DNA of 64,000 bases from a bacterium (lineage in GTDB: Bacteria > Vulcanimicrobiota > Vulcanimicrobiia > Vulcanimicrobiales > SCRA01), in the NCBI GenBank assembly GCA_004298675.1, contig SCRI01000060.1, forward strand, positions 119,458 through 183,457, written 5' to 3'. Position 1 is the first letter of the stretch. Each line of letters opens with the position of its first letter. Below, piece after piece: positions 53,878-62,237 of the stretch. A program made the position numbers and the translations under genes. The notes under the pieces are model-generated. The model worked only from the letters and a program-made list of their open reading frames with translations, had not been told where the DNA came from and searched no databases.

Positions 53878-54831
53878 CTAGGCCGTGGCCAGCTTGTCCA
53901 AGGCGCCGCGCAGGCGCTCGACACCGCTGAGGTCGCCGACGTGCACCACGCTGGGGGCGCCGGGCAGGCGCTTGAACAGCGGCGTGAGAACGGGGCTGGC
54001 CCCGAACTCGACCACGATCTCCAGGTGCTCTTCGAGCAGCCGCAACGCCGTGTCGTGCCAGCGGACTTGGTGCGTCAGCGAGTCGACGAGCCGGTCCTTG
54101 ATGCCGGCGGGCTCCCGGAACGGCCGCGCGTAGATGTTGCCGATCACGGTGAAGGAAGGCACCGTCAACGTCGCGCTGTCGACGACCTGGCGAAAACTCT
54201 CCACGGCCGGCTCCATCAACGCCGAATGCCAGGCGCCCGAGACGTTCAGGGCGACGACCCGTTTGGCTTTGAGCGCCATGGCCTCTTCGCCGGCGGCACG
54301 CACGGCGGCGAGGTCCCCGCTCACCACGATCTGTCCGGGCGAGTTGAGGTTGGCCAACTGCACGCGCAGGCCCGTGCGGCGCGCGGCGGCGGCCACCGCC
54401 GCTGTCACGCCGGCCTCGTCGAGCCCTAGGATCGCGGCCATCCCACCTGGGGCCGCCTCGGCGGCGCGCTGCATGGCGAGGCCGCGTTCGTTTACGACGC
54501 GCAGCCCCTCTTCAAACGAGAGCGCGCCGGCGATGGTCAGACTGCAGATCTCGCCAAACGAATGTCCCGTGCTTGCCACCACCGGCAGCTCGCCGGCCAC
54601 CGCGGCATGCAGCGCCAAGTTCGCCACGTAGATCGCGGGCTGCGAATACTGCGTTTCACGCAGCCGCTCTTCGGGCCCGCGTTGCGTTAGCGCGAGCAGA
54701 TCGTACCCCAAGACGCGCTCGGCGCGCGCGAAGAGATCGGCGGCGGCGGGAAAGGCGCGCACCACGTCGCCGGCCATGCCCACGACTTGACTGCCTTGGC
54801 CGGGGAAGATCGCACCGGCGCGGATGCTCAC
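53878..54831 (-). CDS. fabD: Malonyl-CoA-ACP transacylase FabD
   Basis: Loads malonyl groups onto ACP. FPGQGSQVVGM at the start, nucleophile Ser in TGHSFGE (Phe where Leu is commonest), an active-site Gln in NSPGQIVVSG and His in SGAWHSALM; about 317 aa. GTG 54831 overlaps the fabH stop by 4 bases (GTGA), which decides the start over the track's 54861. Confidence 0.95.
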   Translation of the reverse strand: MSIRAGAIFPGQGSQVVGMAGDVVRAFPAAADLFARAERVLGYDLLALTQRGPEERLRETQYSQPAIYVANLALHAAVAGELPVVASTGHSFGEICSLTIAGALSFEEGLRVVNERGLAMQRAAEAAPGGMAAILGLDEAGVTAAVAAAARRTGLRVQLANLNSPGQIVVSGDLAAVRAAGEEAMALKAKRVVALNVSGAWHSALMEPAVESFRQVVDSATLTVPSFTVIGNIYARPFREPAGIKDRLVDSLTHQVRWHDTALRLLEEHLEIVVEFGASPVLTPLFKRLPGAPSVVHVGDLSGVERLRGALDKLATA

Positions 54832-55814
54832 GCGCTCCACCGCCAAGCCACGGCGCCCCAAGAGAGCCCGCCGCCGAACGCGACGAAGACCACCACGTCG
54901 TCCTGCTTCAGTTTGCCGCCGGCGTCCAACTCCGCCAGCGCCAACGGTATGGAGGCCGAGGAGGTGTTGCCGTACTCTTGGATGTTCACGACGACCTTCT
55001 CCGGATCGACTTTCAGATATTTCGTGGCAGAGTCGATGATGCGGAGATTAGCCTGATGCGGAATTAGATAGGCCATGTCGTCGGGCGTAAGGTTGGCTTC
55101 GGCCAGAGCCGTCAGCGAGGAGTCCACCATCTTCGAAACGGCGAATTTGAAGACTTCCTTACCCGCCATGTGAATGTAGTGGCGGCTGTTCTCGACGGTC
55201 TGCGCCGAGGCCGGGTAGCGCGAGCCGCCGGCCGGCTGGAAGAGCACTTCGGGATTGCTGCCGTCGGCGCCGAGTGAGGAGCCGAGAAAACAATTGCGCT
55301 CGCTGGCCTCCAGGATGACCGCACCCGCTCCGTCACCAAACAGCACACAGGTGGAGCGGTCGCGATAATTGGTGATCTTGGAGAGGGACTCCGCGCCGAT
55401 CAACATCACGCGGCTAAAGACGCCGCTACGCACCAAACCCGACGCCACGGTCAAGCCGTAGACGAAACCCGAGCAGGCGATGCTGATGTCGAACGCGGGC
55501 TTGCCGGGGGCGCCCAAACCGTTGGCCACCAGACACGCGGTGGCCGGAAAGGGATAGTCCGGCGTCACCGTCGCCACCACGAAGGCGTCGATATCGCCGA
55601 CGCTCAAACCCGCGCGCGCCAGCGCACGCCGGCCGGCCTCGATGGCGAGGTCCGACGTTGCTTGATCCGCGGCGGCGATGTGCCGCCGCTTCATGCCTGT
55701 CCTGGTGGTGATCCACTCGTCGTTGGTGTCGACGAGCCGCGCCAGGTCCTCGTTGCTCAGGATCCTATCGGGAGCATAACTGCCGACGCCGGCGATGCGG
55801 ACCCCTCGCACCAC
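54828..55814 (-). CDS. fabH: 3-oxoacyl-ACP synthase III FabH
   Basis: Starts fatty-acid chains by condensing acetyl-CoA with malonyl-ACP. Catalytic Cys in DISIACSGFVYGL, His in IPHQANLRI and Asn in EYGNTSSAS form the complete triad; TNDEWITTRTGM is typical of the N-terminus; 328 aa. GTG 55814 is one base past the rpmF stop; the track's 55943 start is within rpmF. plsX, often between rpmF and fabH, is absent. Confidence 0.96.
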   Translation of the reverse strand: MVRGVRIAGVGSYAPDRILSNEDLARLVDTNDEWITTRTGMKRRHIAAADQATSDLAIEAGRRALARAGLSVGDIDAFVVATVTPDYPFPATACLVANGLGAPGKPAFDISIACSGFVYGLTVASGLVRSGVFSRVMLIGAESLSKITNYRDRSTCVLFGDGAGAVILEASERNCFLGSSLGADGSNPEVLFQPAGGSRYPASAQTVENSRHYIHMAGKEVFKFAVSKMVDSSLTALAEANLTPDDMAYLIPHQANLRIIDSATKYLKVDPEKVVVNIQEYGNTSSASIPLALAELDAGGKLKQDDVVVFVAFGGGLSWGAVAWRWSA

Positions 55815-55815
55815 G

Positions 55816-56019
55816 CTAACGGCTCGCGCTCGTGTTGTCGTCCACGGGCTCGACCGCGAGCCGGCCGCCGTGGTAGCCGCAATTCGGGCACACGAAGTGC
55901 GCGCGCTTGGGCTGGTGGCAATGCGCGCACTCCACCACGGCAACGGGGTTCAGCTTCCAGTTGGCCGCGCGACGCGAACGCGTCTTCGACCGGGGGGTCT
56001 TCCATTTAGGATTCGCCAT
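55816..56019 (-). CDS. rpmF: Large ribosomal subunit protein bL32 (zinc-binding form)
   Basis: MANPKWKTPRSKTRSRRAANWKL start and a zinc ribbon CAHCHQPKRAHFVCPNC. 67 aa. It overlaps the yceD stop by 14 bases, the standard yceD-rpmF pair. Confidence 0.96.
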   Translation of the reverse strand: MANPKWKTPRSKTRSRRAANWKLNPVAVVECAHCHQPKRAHFVCPNCGYHGGRLAVEPVDDNTSASR

Positions 56020-56473
56020 CGTTCTCTTCCTCGATACAGGCGCACGCGCCCTCGTTGCGGTTCGCACCGCAGCGCGGGCACAGGCCCGCACAACTTTCCT
56101 TACAAACGAGCCGCAGCGGCAAGGCCGCGTCGACCGTCTGACGCACCAGATCGTCTACGTCTAACAGCGTGCCGTGCAGCACATTGTTCAACGCCAACGG
56201 ATCCCGTTGCTCACCGCTCTCTTGGGCGATCGCCTCGTCGACGTCTTCATCGATCTCGACGAGCGCCGGCCCCAAGCAGCGCGAGCAACTCCCTTCTCCG
56301 CGCACCCGCACGCGCCCCCGCACCCGGATGCCCGGCGCCGCGCGTGACAGCGTGAGCTCCATCGCGCCGTCCTCCGGGAAGCTCACGCCCTCAAAGGCTT
56401 CCAGTGGTACTCGCCCGCTGATGGGGATTTCCGCCACCTGGCCGGCGAGGACCGAACCGACGTCGATGTTCAC
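56006..56473 (-). CDS. yceD: YceD/DUF177-family protein, about 155 aa
   Basis: DUF177 protein encoded next to rpmF as usual, with GEGSCSRCLGPA in the middle and a C-terminal Cys cluster (CKESCAGLCPRCG and further Cys), likely binding zinc. In other bacteria YceD is linked to 23S rRNA or ribosome assembly. The track starts at TTG 56527; GTG 56473 (VNIDVGSV, AGGA upstream) matches the family start better. Confidence 0.88.
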   Translation of the reverse strand: MNIDVGSVLAGQVAEIPISGRVPLEAFEGVSFPEDGAMELTLSRAAPGIRVRGRVRVRGEGSCSRCLGPALVEIDEDVDEAIAQESGEQRDPLALNNVLHGTLLDVDDLVRQTVDAALPLRLVCKESCAGLCPRCGANRNEGACACIEEENDGES

Positions 56474-56653
56474 GAGACAGGTCCTGACATACGACGAGAG
56501 TCCCAGGCGCGGGACCCTCGAGAACAACCCCCATTGTACCGGCCGGACCCAGGGGTGTCAAACCCCCGCTCCCTCCCTTTCCATGGCCCCTGCGGCGCGT
56601 GATATGGGGGCCGGAACCCTTTACCGCACCACGCTCTCGAAAGGAGCCATCGC

Positions 56654-57070
56654 ATGGGACTCTTCGGCGGACTCTTCGACGCGCTGGGGGGCGTCGCTCG
56701 CATCGCCGGGCCGGTCCTCTCCCTCAATCCCATCACCGCACCGCTGGGCCTGGAGCTAACGACCGCCGGCTCGGTTGCGGGAATGCTTGGGAGAGGAGCC
56801 GGCCCTACCGGCGGCTTCTGGCCCGGAGGCATGCAGAACGGCATGATGGACCTGGGCATGCAGGGCTACATGGCCAGCCAAAGCGCGCTCTTCGAACAGC
56901 AGCTCAGTTTCCAGAACGCCATGGATTGGCGCGCCTCGATCTTCGACCAAATGATGAACGAGCGCAGCGAAACGATGCGCGAGCAAAACACGATCCGCGA
57001 CATCGACATGGAGCAGCGCAAAGCCGACAATCAGATCACCAAGAAGTTCATCATGTCCATCACCGAGTAG
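56654..57070 (+). CDS. Unknown protein, 138 aa, Gly/Met-rich with helical C-terminal half
   Basis: AAAGGAG stands 8 bases before ATG 56654, so it is almost certainly translated. The N-terminal half is hydrophobic and Gly/Pro/Leu-rich without an obvious signal cleavage site. The C-terminal half is Gln/Met/Glu-rich and helical (NAMDWRASIFDQMMNERSETMREQNT). No family recognised. It is paired with the small gene that follows (20 bases after), and the two may form a complex. Confidence 0.7.
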   Translation: MGLFGGLFDALGGVARIAGPVLSLNPITAPLGLELTTAGSVAGMLGRGAGPTGGFWPGGMQNGMMDLGMQGYMASQSALFEQQLSFQNAMDWRASIFDQMMNERSETMREQNTIRDIDMEQRKADNQITKKFIMSITE

Positions 57071-57090
57071 CGTACTTTGGAGGAGTTGGC

Positions 57091-57291
57091 GTGATCCCAA
57101 GCGTCATAACCACAACCCCCCGCCGTCCCGCCCCGGCCGACGGCGCCGTCGCGCGCCGCGCGGCCACCTTCGACCAAACCACCGCGTTGCGCGCGGAGAT
57201 CCTGCGCGAAGTGGACGTTCTGGAACAGCTCTCGGTCAACGAGGCCAAACGCGACGACGCGCTGCTGCGCAAGTACATCGAGATGATCTAA
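57091..57291 (+). CDS. Unknown small protein, 66 aa
   Basis: GTG 57091 is preceded by GGAGGAG with a 5-base gap, a strong ribosome binding site. After a Pro/Arg-rich N-terminus it is a charged helix (ALRAEILREVDVLEQLSVNEAKRDDALLRKYIEMI) likely to form a coiled coil. The ORF track gives only a longer, spurious version from 56599. Likely co-expressed with the preceding gene. Confidence 0.6.
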   Translation: MIPSVITTTPRRPAPADGAVARRAATFDQTTALRAEILREVDVLEQLSVNEAKRDDALLRKYIEMI

Positions 57292-57323
57292 ACGGATCGC
57301 CGGGCATGGCTCCCGCGCGGACG

Positions 57324-57353
57324 TTGACAGGCGGAAAAGCGCCGTGGTAGATT
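57324..57353 (+). promoter_or_regulatory. Promoter of the tRNA cluster
   Basis: TTGACA (57324-57329), an exact -35 consensus, and TAGATT (57348-57353) with an 18-base spacer. Transcription would begin near 57360, about 10 bases before tRNA-Ile. Confidence 0.7.
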
Positions 57354-57370
57354 ATCTTGTCCGTCGGTGG

Positions 57371-57448
<78 letters not shown>

Positions 57449-57462
57449 TTCCCGCCTGCACC

Positions 57463-57538
57463 GGGCCTGTAGCTCAGCTGGTAGAGCGCTTGCTTTGCAT
57501 GCAAGAAGTCCGCGGTTCGACTCCGCGCAGGTCCACCA
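57463..57538 (+). tRNA. tRNA-Ala (TGC)
   Basis: Acceptor GGGCCTG/CAGGTCC (one G-U pair); anticodon loop TTTGCAT reads TGC with stem CTTGC/GCAAG; T-arm CGCGG-TTCGACT-CCGCG; CCA encoded. Confidence 0.97.
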
Positions 57539-57545
57539 ACGCTCA

Positions 57546-57621
57546 GGGGATGTAGCTCAGCTGGTAGAGCATCGCGCTGGCAGCGCGAGGGTCAGGGGTT
57601 CGAGTCCCCTCATCTCCACCA
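57546..57621 (+). tRNA. tRNA-Ala (GGC)
   Basis: Acceptor GGGGATG/CATCTCC; anticodon loop CTGGCAG reads GGC; T-arm AGGGG-TTCGAGT-CCCCT; CCA encoded. With the TGC isoacceptor it covers all Ala codons. Confidence 0.97.
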
Positions 57622-57624
57622 TCG

Positions 57625-58539
57625 TTATGAGAGAGACGCGCCTACGCGCGCCTCTCTTCTTCTATTGTCGCGCCCGGTCACGCGCAGCGCTTCGGCAGCG
57701 CGCCGCCGCCGGCCGTCCCAGGCCACGATCCAGCCCGCACCGAGCATGAGGGCGGCGCCGGCCGCTTGCGCCGCGCCCATCCGCTCGCCCAGCGCCACGG
57801 CTCCCAGCAGGGTGGCCACCAACGGTTCCATGCCGAAGACCACCGACGCCGCAACGGGGCTGGTGACGCGTTGCCCATGGGCTGCCAGCGCAAAGGCCCC
57901 CAGCGAAGCGACGGTTCCAAGGTAGAGCGTGCCCAGCCACGGAGCCAGACCGTGCATGCCGAAGCCCTCGCCGCTGAGGCCCGCGCCAGCGGCGCAGACC
58001 AATGCGACCACGGCGGCTTGGATCACCACCAGAACCAGCGAGCGGCTACGGCGGATCGCCATCTTCGTCGCGACAATGGAGAGCGCTGCGAAGAGCGCAG
58101 TGCCCAACGTCCAGAGATCGCCGCTGACGATGCGCTCCAAGGGCCAACGCACCGTCAGTAAGCCCGTGCCCAAGAGGGCGACGGCCGCCGCAGCCAGCTC
58201 CATGCTTCTGGGCACATGGCGCATCGCCACCAAAGCCACCAGCGGCACGAGCGCGATGTAGCCGGCGCAGATGAAAGCGCTCTTGGAGGCAGTGGTGGTC
58301 TCGAGGCCGATCGTGTTGGTCGCCTGCATGGCGGCAGCGATGACACCGAGGATGATCCCCCAACGCCACTCCTCGCGCGTGGGCCGCAGACCGAGCACGG
58401 CCAGCGCCCCCACACCCACGAGCGCCGCGAGCAGATAGCGATCGGCTAGCAGCGTCCACGGGCCGGCGTGGATCAGGACCGCCCGGATCACGACGAACGT
58501 CGTGCCGAAAATCAGCGTGGCCAGGGCGATCGAGGGCAT
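57625..58539 (-). CDS. DMT-superfamily (EamA) transporter, 304 aa
   Basis: Ten hydrophobic helices in two EamA repeats (IFGTTFVVIRAVL... and LGTLYLGTVASLGAFALAAHG...SVVFGMEPLVATLLGAVALGE). The final repeat motif is typical of EamA/RhaT exporters of metabolites. The C-terminal tail is Arg-rich. ATG 58539 is chosen over the track's 58677, which lies within rnpB. The substrate is unknown. Confidence 0.88.
   Translation of the reverse strand: MPSIALATLIFGTTFVVIRAVLIHAGPWTLLADRYLLAALVGVGALAVLGLRPTREEWRWGIILGVIAAAMQATNTIGLETTTASKSAFICAGYIALVPLVALVAMRHVPRSMELAAAAVALLGTGLLTVRWPLERIVSGDLWTLGTALFAALSIVATKMAIRRSRSLVLVVIQAAVVALVCAAGAGLSGEGFGMHGLAPWLGTLYLGTVASLGAFALAAHGQRVTSPVAASVVFGMEPLVATLLGAVALGERMGAAQAAGAALMLGAGWIVAWDGRRRRAAEALRVTGRDNRRREARVGASLS
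57630..57662 (+). terminator. Intrinsic terminator after the tRNA cluster
   Basis: AGAGAG-A-CGCGC, 4-base loop, GCGCG-C-CTCTCT: six plus five base pairs with one mismatch, followed by a pyrimidine-rich TTCTTCTATT. It overlaps the 3' end of the convergent DMT permease gene, where it may also act on the other strand. Confidence 0.75.
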
Positions 58540-58561
58540 GAGGCGATTGTAGCAGGTGTTG

Positions 58562-58567
58562 TATACT
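58562..58567 (+). promoter_or_regulatory. rnpB: -10 element of rnpB
   Basis: TATACT ends 5 bases before the predicted 5' end of RNase P RNA at 58573, the normal distance. No good -35 is present (TGAGGC at the correct spacing is poor). Confidence 0.6.
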
Positions 58568-58572
58568 AAGCC

Positions 58573-58925
58573 GGGGAGCATGCCGGGCCAACGCGCCGCA
58601 AGGTGAGGAAAGTCCGGGCTTCGCAGGGCAGGGTGCAGGATAACGTCCTGTCGAGGTAACTCGAAGGAAAGTGCCACAGAAACATACCGCCCGCGTTCGC
58701 GCGGGTAAGGGTGAAATCGTGAGGTAAGAGCTCACGGCGGGACCCGAGAGGAAACCCGCGGGTAAACCCCACCCGAAGCAAGACCGGCAGTACGGCTCCA
58801 ACCGGGGCCCGGGCGGCCCGCCCGATCTGCCTACGTCGCATCAGGTGGCCGGTAACGGTCACCGCAGAGAGATGCTGGCCGCCGGCTTCGGCCGGTACAG
58901 AACCCGGCTTACAAGCATGCTCTCC
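58573..58925 (+). ncRNA. rnpB: RNase P RNA (bacterial type A)
   Basis: Catalytic RNA that matures tRNA 5' ends. It has the conserved GAGGAAAGTCCGGGCT near the 5' side, AGAAAC-like and GGTAAACCCCACC core segments, and the 3' block GAGAGATGCTGGCC...ACAGAACCCGGCTTACA. GGGGAGCATGC at the 5' end pairs with GCATGCTCTCC at the 3' end as helix P1, fixing the limits. About 353 bases. Confidence 0.96.
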
Positions 58926-58930
58926 CCACA

Positions 58931-58990
58931 GCGCTGCGCGCTGCGGGGACCCCGTTCCTTAGAAGGTTCCGGGGCACTCGCCCCGGGTTG
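58931..58990 (+). repeat. Intergenic repeat, copy A
   Basis: 60 bases: GCGCTGCGCGCTGCGGGGACCCCG-type block, TTCCTTAGAAGGTTCC, and a hairpin CCGGGGC-ACTC-GCCCCGG. It lies 5 bases after rnpB. Confidence 0.85.
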
Positions 58991-58996
58991 TATGGG

Positions 58997-59056
58997 GCGC
59001 TGCGCGCTGCGGGGACCCCGTTCCTTAAAACGTTCCGGGGCACTCGCCCCGGGTTG
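58997..59056 (+). repeat. Intergenic repeat, copy B
   Basis: Nearly identical to copy A at an offset of 66 bases; differs only in the core (TTAAAACG for TTAGAAGG). The tandem pair fills the space between rnpB and the DUF1858 gene promoter. Confidence 0.85.
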
Positions 59057-59095
59057 CACGAGGCGTGCAACTCGCACGAACGGTTGTGCGTTTTG

Positions 59096-59104
59096 TGCTA
59101 CAAT
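59096..59104 (+). promoter_or_regulatory. Extended -10 promoter of the DUF1858 gene
   Basis: TGC-TACAAT provides an extended -10 (TGn) element; no -35 hexamer at the correct distance is convincing. The start codon is 48 bases further on. Confidence 0.5.
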
Positions 59105-59151
59105 GACGCCGAATAGACGTCGGCAACGATCGAGAGGAGAGGTTCCAGGCT

Positions 59152-59538
59152 GTGTCCGCATCCCTGTTTACCGCCGAGATGACCGTTGAGCAGGCTTTCA
59201 CGATCCACGCGGGTGCGCGCCGCGTCTTCGCGCGCTACCACCTGGGCGGCTGCACGCATTGCGCCATCTCCGAGTCGCACAAGATCGGTCAGGTCGCCGA
59301 GGATTATGGAATTCCGCTCGAGCTGCTGTTGGGCGATCTCAACAAGCTCTCCGAGCAGCCGGTGCTGCGCGTGGGCGATCACGTTCGCATCCCCGAGCAG
59401 ATCCGCACCAAAGTCCCCGAGTTGACCGACGTTCCGGAGGTCGGTGAGGTGACCGGCGAGGAGCACGGCGCCTACACCGTAGAGTTCGGAGACGTCCGTC
59501 TGCAAGGGCTGGCGGAGGACTTCATCCCCGTCCACTGA
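59152..59538 (+). CDS. DUF1858-domain protein, 128 aa
   Basis: The N-terminal part matches DUF1858/ScdA-N: MTVEQAFTIHAGARRVFARYHLGGCTHC...IPLELLLGDLN, with a CxxC pair. Such domains occur with hybrid-cluster and di-iron repair proteins. The C-terminal half (PVLRVGDHVRIPEQIRTKVPELTDVPEVGEV...) looks like a small beta barrel. Starts at GTG 59152 with GAGAGGAGAGG upstream. The exact role is unknown; redox or Fe-S related by family. Confidence 0.8.
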   Translation: MSASLFTAEMTVEQAFTIHAGARRVFARYHLGGCTHCAISESHKIGQVAEDYGIPLELLLGDLNKLSEQPVLRVGDHVRIPEQIRTKVPELTDVPEVGEVTGEEHGAYTVEFGDVRLQGLAEDFIPVH

Positions 59539-59571
59539 GCCAACCGGGGCGTTCGCGCCGCGACGGCGAAG

Positions 59572-59928
59572 CTACGCAAGCGGTCTGCGCGCGGAGAAGC
59601 CGCCCTCGAGGTCGTGCCAGTACTCGATCTCCGGTTCCCCGGCTCTCCAGCACAGGTAGATCGTCCGCCCCGCGCGGATGCTGGGGAAGTCGATGAGTCC
59701 GAGGTCGATGTCCTTGACGATACACCCGAAGTGCTCGATACGCTCGATGAGGCGCACGATCTCGTCGCGCCGCTCGCCGATGCCGGGCGCGTGGCCGCGC
59801 GGCACCGCGCGCATCTCGTACTCGAGCTGGACGATCGCCAACTCGCGGCGTTTCTCCCACAGCTCGTCGACCAGCGGACGAATCTTCGGCAAGAGCGCGT
59901 TGGCCTCGTCCCGCGTAAAGAGCCGCAT
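59572..59928 (-). CDS. DUF2203-family protein, 118 aa
   Basis: MRLFTRDEANALLPKIRPLVDEL start and the C-terminal DIDLGLIDFPSIRAGRTIYLCWRAGEPEIEYWHDLEGGF are diagnostic of DUF2203. Function unknown in the family. ATG 59928 with GGAGGTGAAGGG directly upstream is preferred over the track's 59952. Divergent from rapZ. Confidence 0.87.
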   Translation of the reverse strand: MRLFTRDEANALLPKIRPLVDELWEKRRELAIVQLEYEMRAVPRGHAPGIGERRDEIVRLIERIEHFGCIVKDIDLGLIDFPSIRAGRTIYLCWRAGEPEIEYWHDLEGGFSARRPLA

Positions 59929-59967
59929 CCCTTCACCTCCGCGTGCGCACAAGGGTCTTCAAGCCGT

Positions 59968-60894
59968 ATGATGCCCAACCTGCGCCCCAATGCCGAAGAC
60001 GAACGCCGGTCGGCGCATGCCCACGCCGGCGCCGCGCGCTTCGTGGTCGTCACCGGGCTCTCCGGGGCGGGCAAGAGTCAGACCATGAAGTGCTTCGAGG
60101 ACCTGGGCTTCTTCTGTGTCGACAATCTGCCGTCGTCGCTGATCGCGAAGTTCGTCGATCTCATCGATCAAGCCGGCGGACGGATGCAGCGCGTGGCGTT
60201 GATGATCGACGCGCGCGCCGACGGAGTCTTCGGAGACGCGGCGGCGGCACTCTCCGCACTCGACGCCGCGGAAGTTCCCTACCACATGCTCTTCCTGGAA
60301 TCGTCCGACCAGGCACTGGTGCGGCGCTTCAGCGAGACACGCCGCAAGCACCCGCTCGATCGCGGCGGGCGCCTCCTCGATGCCATCGCCGCCGAGCGTA
60401 CCCATCTCGCGCCCTTCAAAGAGCGCGCCGACTACGTCTGGGACACCTCGGTGATGACGCTCTCGCAGCTCAAGGAGCGTGTGGTGCAGACATTCGGCGC
60501 TCCCAGCGACGCTCCGCAGATGCACACCAGCGTCGTCGCCTTCGGGTTCAAGAACGGCATCCCGCTCGACGCCGACCTCATCTTCGACGTGCGCTTCCTG
60601 CCCAACCCGAATTACGTGCCCGAGCTCAAGGATCTCACGGGCGCGAACCCGGCGGTGGAGCAGTACCTGGAGTCGACGCCACTCACCACCTCTTACCTAA
60701 AAGAACTCTTCCGTTTCGTCGACTTTCTCATTCCGCACTTCGTGGAAGAGGGAAAGAGTCACCTAACGATCGCCGTGGGCTGCACGGGCGGGCGCCATCG
60801 CAGCGTCTTCGTCGCGCGCCGCCTGGCGGCACACCTCCACGAGCGCCACTCGGGGATCGACGTCACGCTCCACTCTCGGGACACACAGCTATGA
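59968..60894 (+). CDS. rapZ: RNase adapter/nucleotide-binding protein RapZ (YvcJ), 308 aa
   Basis: Walker A VTGLSGAGKSQ and the C-terminal signature GCTGGRHRSVFVARRLA, with DVRFLPNPNYVPELK between. RapZ binds UDP-GlcNAc-related ligands or small RNAs in E. coli and nucleotides in Bacillus. The track's 59614 start covers the DUF2203 gene and is rejected; ATG 59968 or 59971 begins the protein. It overlaps yvcK by 4 bases, the widespread rapZ-yvcK pair. Confidence 0.93.
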   Translation: MMPNLRPNAEDERRSAHAHAGAARFVVVTGLSGAGKSQTMKCFEDLGFFCVDNLPSSLIAKFVDLIDQAGGRMQRVALMIDARADGVFGDAAAALSALDAAEVPYHMLFLESSDQALVRRFSETRRKHPLDRGGRLLDAIAAERTHLAPFKERADYVWDTSVMTLSQLKERVVQTFGAPSDAPQMHTSVVAFGFKNGIPLDADLIFDVRFLPNPNYVPELKDLTGANPAVEQYLESTPLTTSYLKELFRFVDFLIPHFVEEGKSHLTIAVGCTGGRHRSVFVARRLAAHLHERHSGIDVTLHSRDTQL

Positions 60895-62237
60895 TCGAGC
60901 GCACCGGCAAACAATATAAGTGGTTTCTTCCAGGGTTGAACGTCAAACGCTGGCTGCTGCTGGCGATCGTGGGCGGTGCGCTGCTCATCGACGGCGTGAC
61001 GCGCATCCTCGCCGCGGAAGGCGCGGATTTCCACATCAACCAGACCATCGATCAGGCGGTGCTTGGACACGTTCCGCTGCCATGGATCGACTGGATCTTC
61101 GTGGTGGTGGGCGTGATCTTCGTCTTCGTCGGCATTCGCGCGTGGTTCCGCTCGATCGTCGCCGTGTTGACGCCCAATCGTAAGGATCACATTCTGGAGA
61201 TTCTCGTGGAGCGGCGCGCCCTCACCAAAGGCTGGAAGATCGTGGCCATCGGCGGAGGCACCGGGCTCTCGACGCTACTGCGCGGCATCAAGCAGTACAC
61301 CAGCAACATCACCGCGGTCGTCACGGTCAGTGACGACGGCGGCAGCTCGGGCCGGCTCAAACGCGAGCTCGGCGTGCTGCCGCCTGGAGATATCCGCAAC
61401 TGCCTGGTGGCGTTGGCCGATTCCGAACGCTTGATCACCGAACTCTTTCAGTATCGCTTCAAAGAAGGCGACGGCCTCGCGGGCCACTCCTTCGGCAATC
61501 TGCTGCTGGCGGCGCTCACCGCCGTCACCGGCGGCTTCGATACCGCGATTCGCGAGTCCAGCCGCGTCTTGGCGATACGCGGGCGCGTGCTGCCCTCCAC
61601 GCTCTCCGCGGCGCGGCTGTGCGCGGAACTGGAAGATGGCAGCATCGTCGAAGGCGAGACCAACATCTCGCAATCCTCGCAGCGCATCTCGCGCGTCTTC
61701 CTCGATCCGCGCCGCTGCGAGCCGCTGCACGAAGTCATCGAAGCGATCCGCGACGCCGACGCCATCATCCTCGGCCCCGGCAGCCTCTACACGTCGATCA
61801 TGCCTAACTTGCTGGTCGACGGCATCGCGGCGGAGATCGCGTGTTCGAAGGCGGTACGCATCTACGTCTGCAACGTGATGACGCAGCCGGGCGAGACGCA
61901 CGGCTTCAGCGCGTCGGATCACGTGCAGGCCATCGACGCGCTGGTGGGCGAGCGGCTCTTCGACTACGTGATCGTCAACGACGCGCCGCCGCAGCGCTTG
62001 CGCGAGCGTTACGCCGCCGAAGGTCAGGAGCCCGTGGAACCGACCGTGGAGGCGTTGCGCACGCTCGGCCTCACGCCCATCGTCGCCAGCGTGATCTCGG
62101 AGGAGCAGGCGGTGCGCCACGACTCCCAGCGCCTGGCCACGACGATCATGTCCACGCTGGCGGAGGCTACCGGTTTGGGCGAGCCGGTGCGGCCGCAACG
62201 CAGCGGCGCCGAGGCCGCCTCAGCGATCGCCGAATAG
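60891..62237 (+). CDS. yvcK: YvcK/CofD-like gluconeogenesis factor with N-terminal membrane domain, 448 aa
   Basis: The catalytic-like core starts near residue 120: IVAIGGGTGLSTLLRGIK, VVTVSDDGGSSGRLKRE, LPPGDIRNCLVAL, GHSFGNLLLAAL, and ILGPGSLYTSIMPNLLV. YvcK binds UDP-GlcNAc and tunes carbon flow to the cell wall. About 100 N-terminal residues carry two hydrophobic helices (WLLLAIVGGALLIDGV; DWIFVVVGVIFVFVGI), so it should be membrane-tethered; such a form is known in some lineages. whiA, the usual third gene, is missing. Confidence 0.92.
   Translation: MIERTGKQYKWFLPGLNVKRWLLLAIVGGALLIDGVTRILAAEGADFHINQTIDQAVLGHVPLPWIDWIFVVVGVIFVFVGIRAWFRSIVAVLTPNRKDHILEILVERRALTKGWKIVAIGGGTGLSTLLRGIKQYTSNITAVVTVSDDGGSSGRLKRELGVLPPGDIRNCLVALADSERLITELFQYRFKEGDGLAGHSFGNLLLAALTAVTGGFDTAIRESSRVLAIRGRVLPSTLSAARLCAELEDGSIVEGETNISQSSQRISRVFLDPRRCEPLHEVIEAIRDADAIILGPGSLYTSIMPNLLVDGIAAEIACSKAVRIYVCNVMTQPGETHGFSASDHVQAIDALVGERLFDYVIVNDAPPQRLRERYAAEGQEPVEPTVEALRTLGLTPIVASVISEEQAVRHDSQRLATTIMSTLAEATGLGEPVRPQRSGAEAASAIAE

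Noticed and set aside
58931-59056. CRISPR array next to rnpB
   Set aside because: Only two 60-base copies separated by 6 bases, no spacers of normal length and no cas genes; a third copy lies alone at 51.1 kb, so it is a dispersed repeat.
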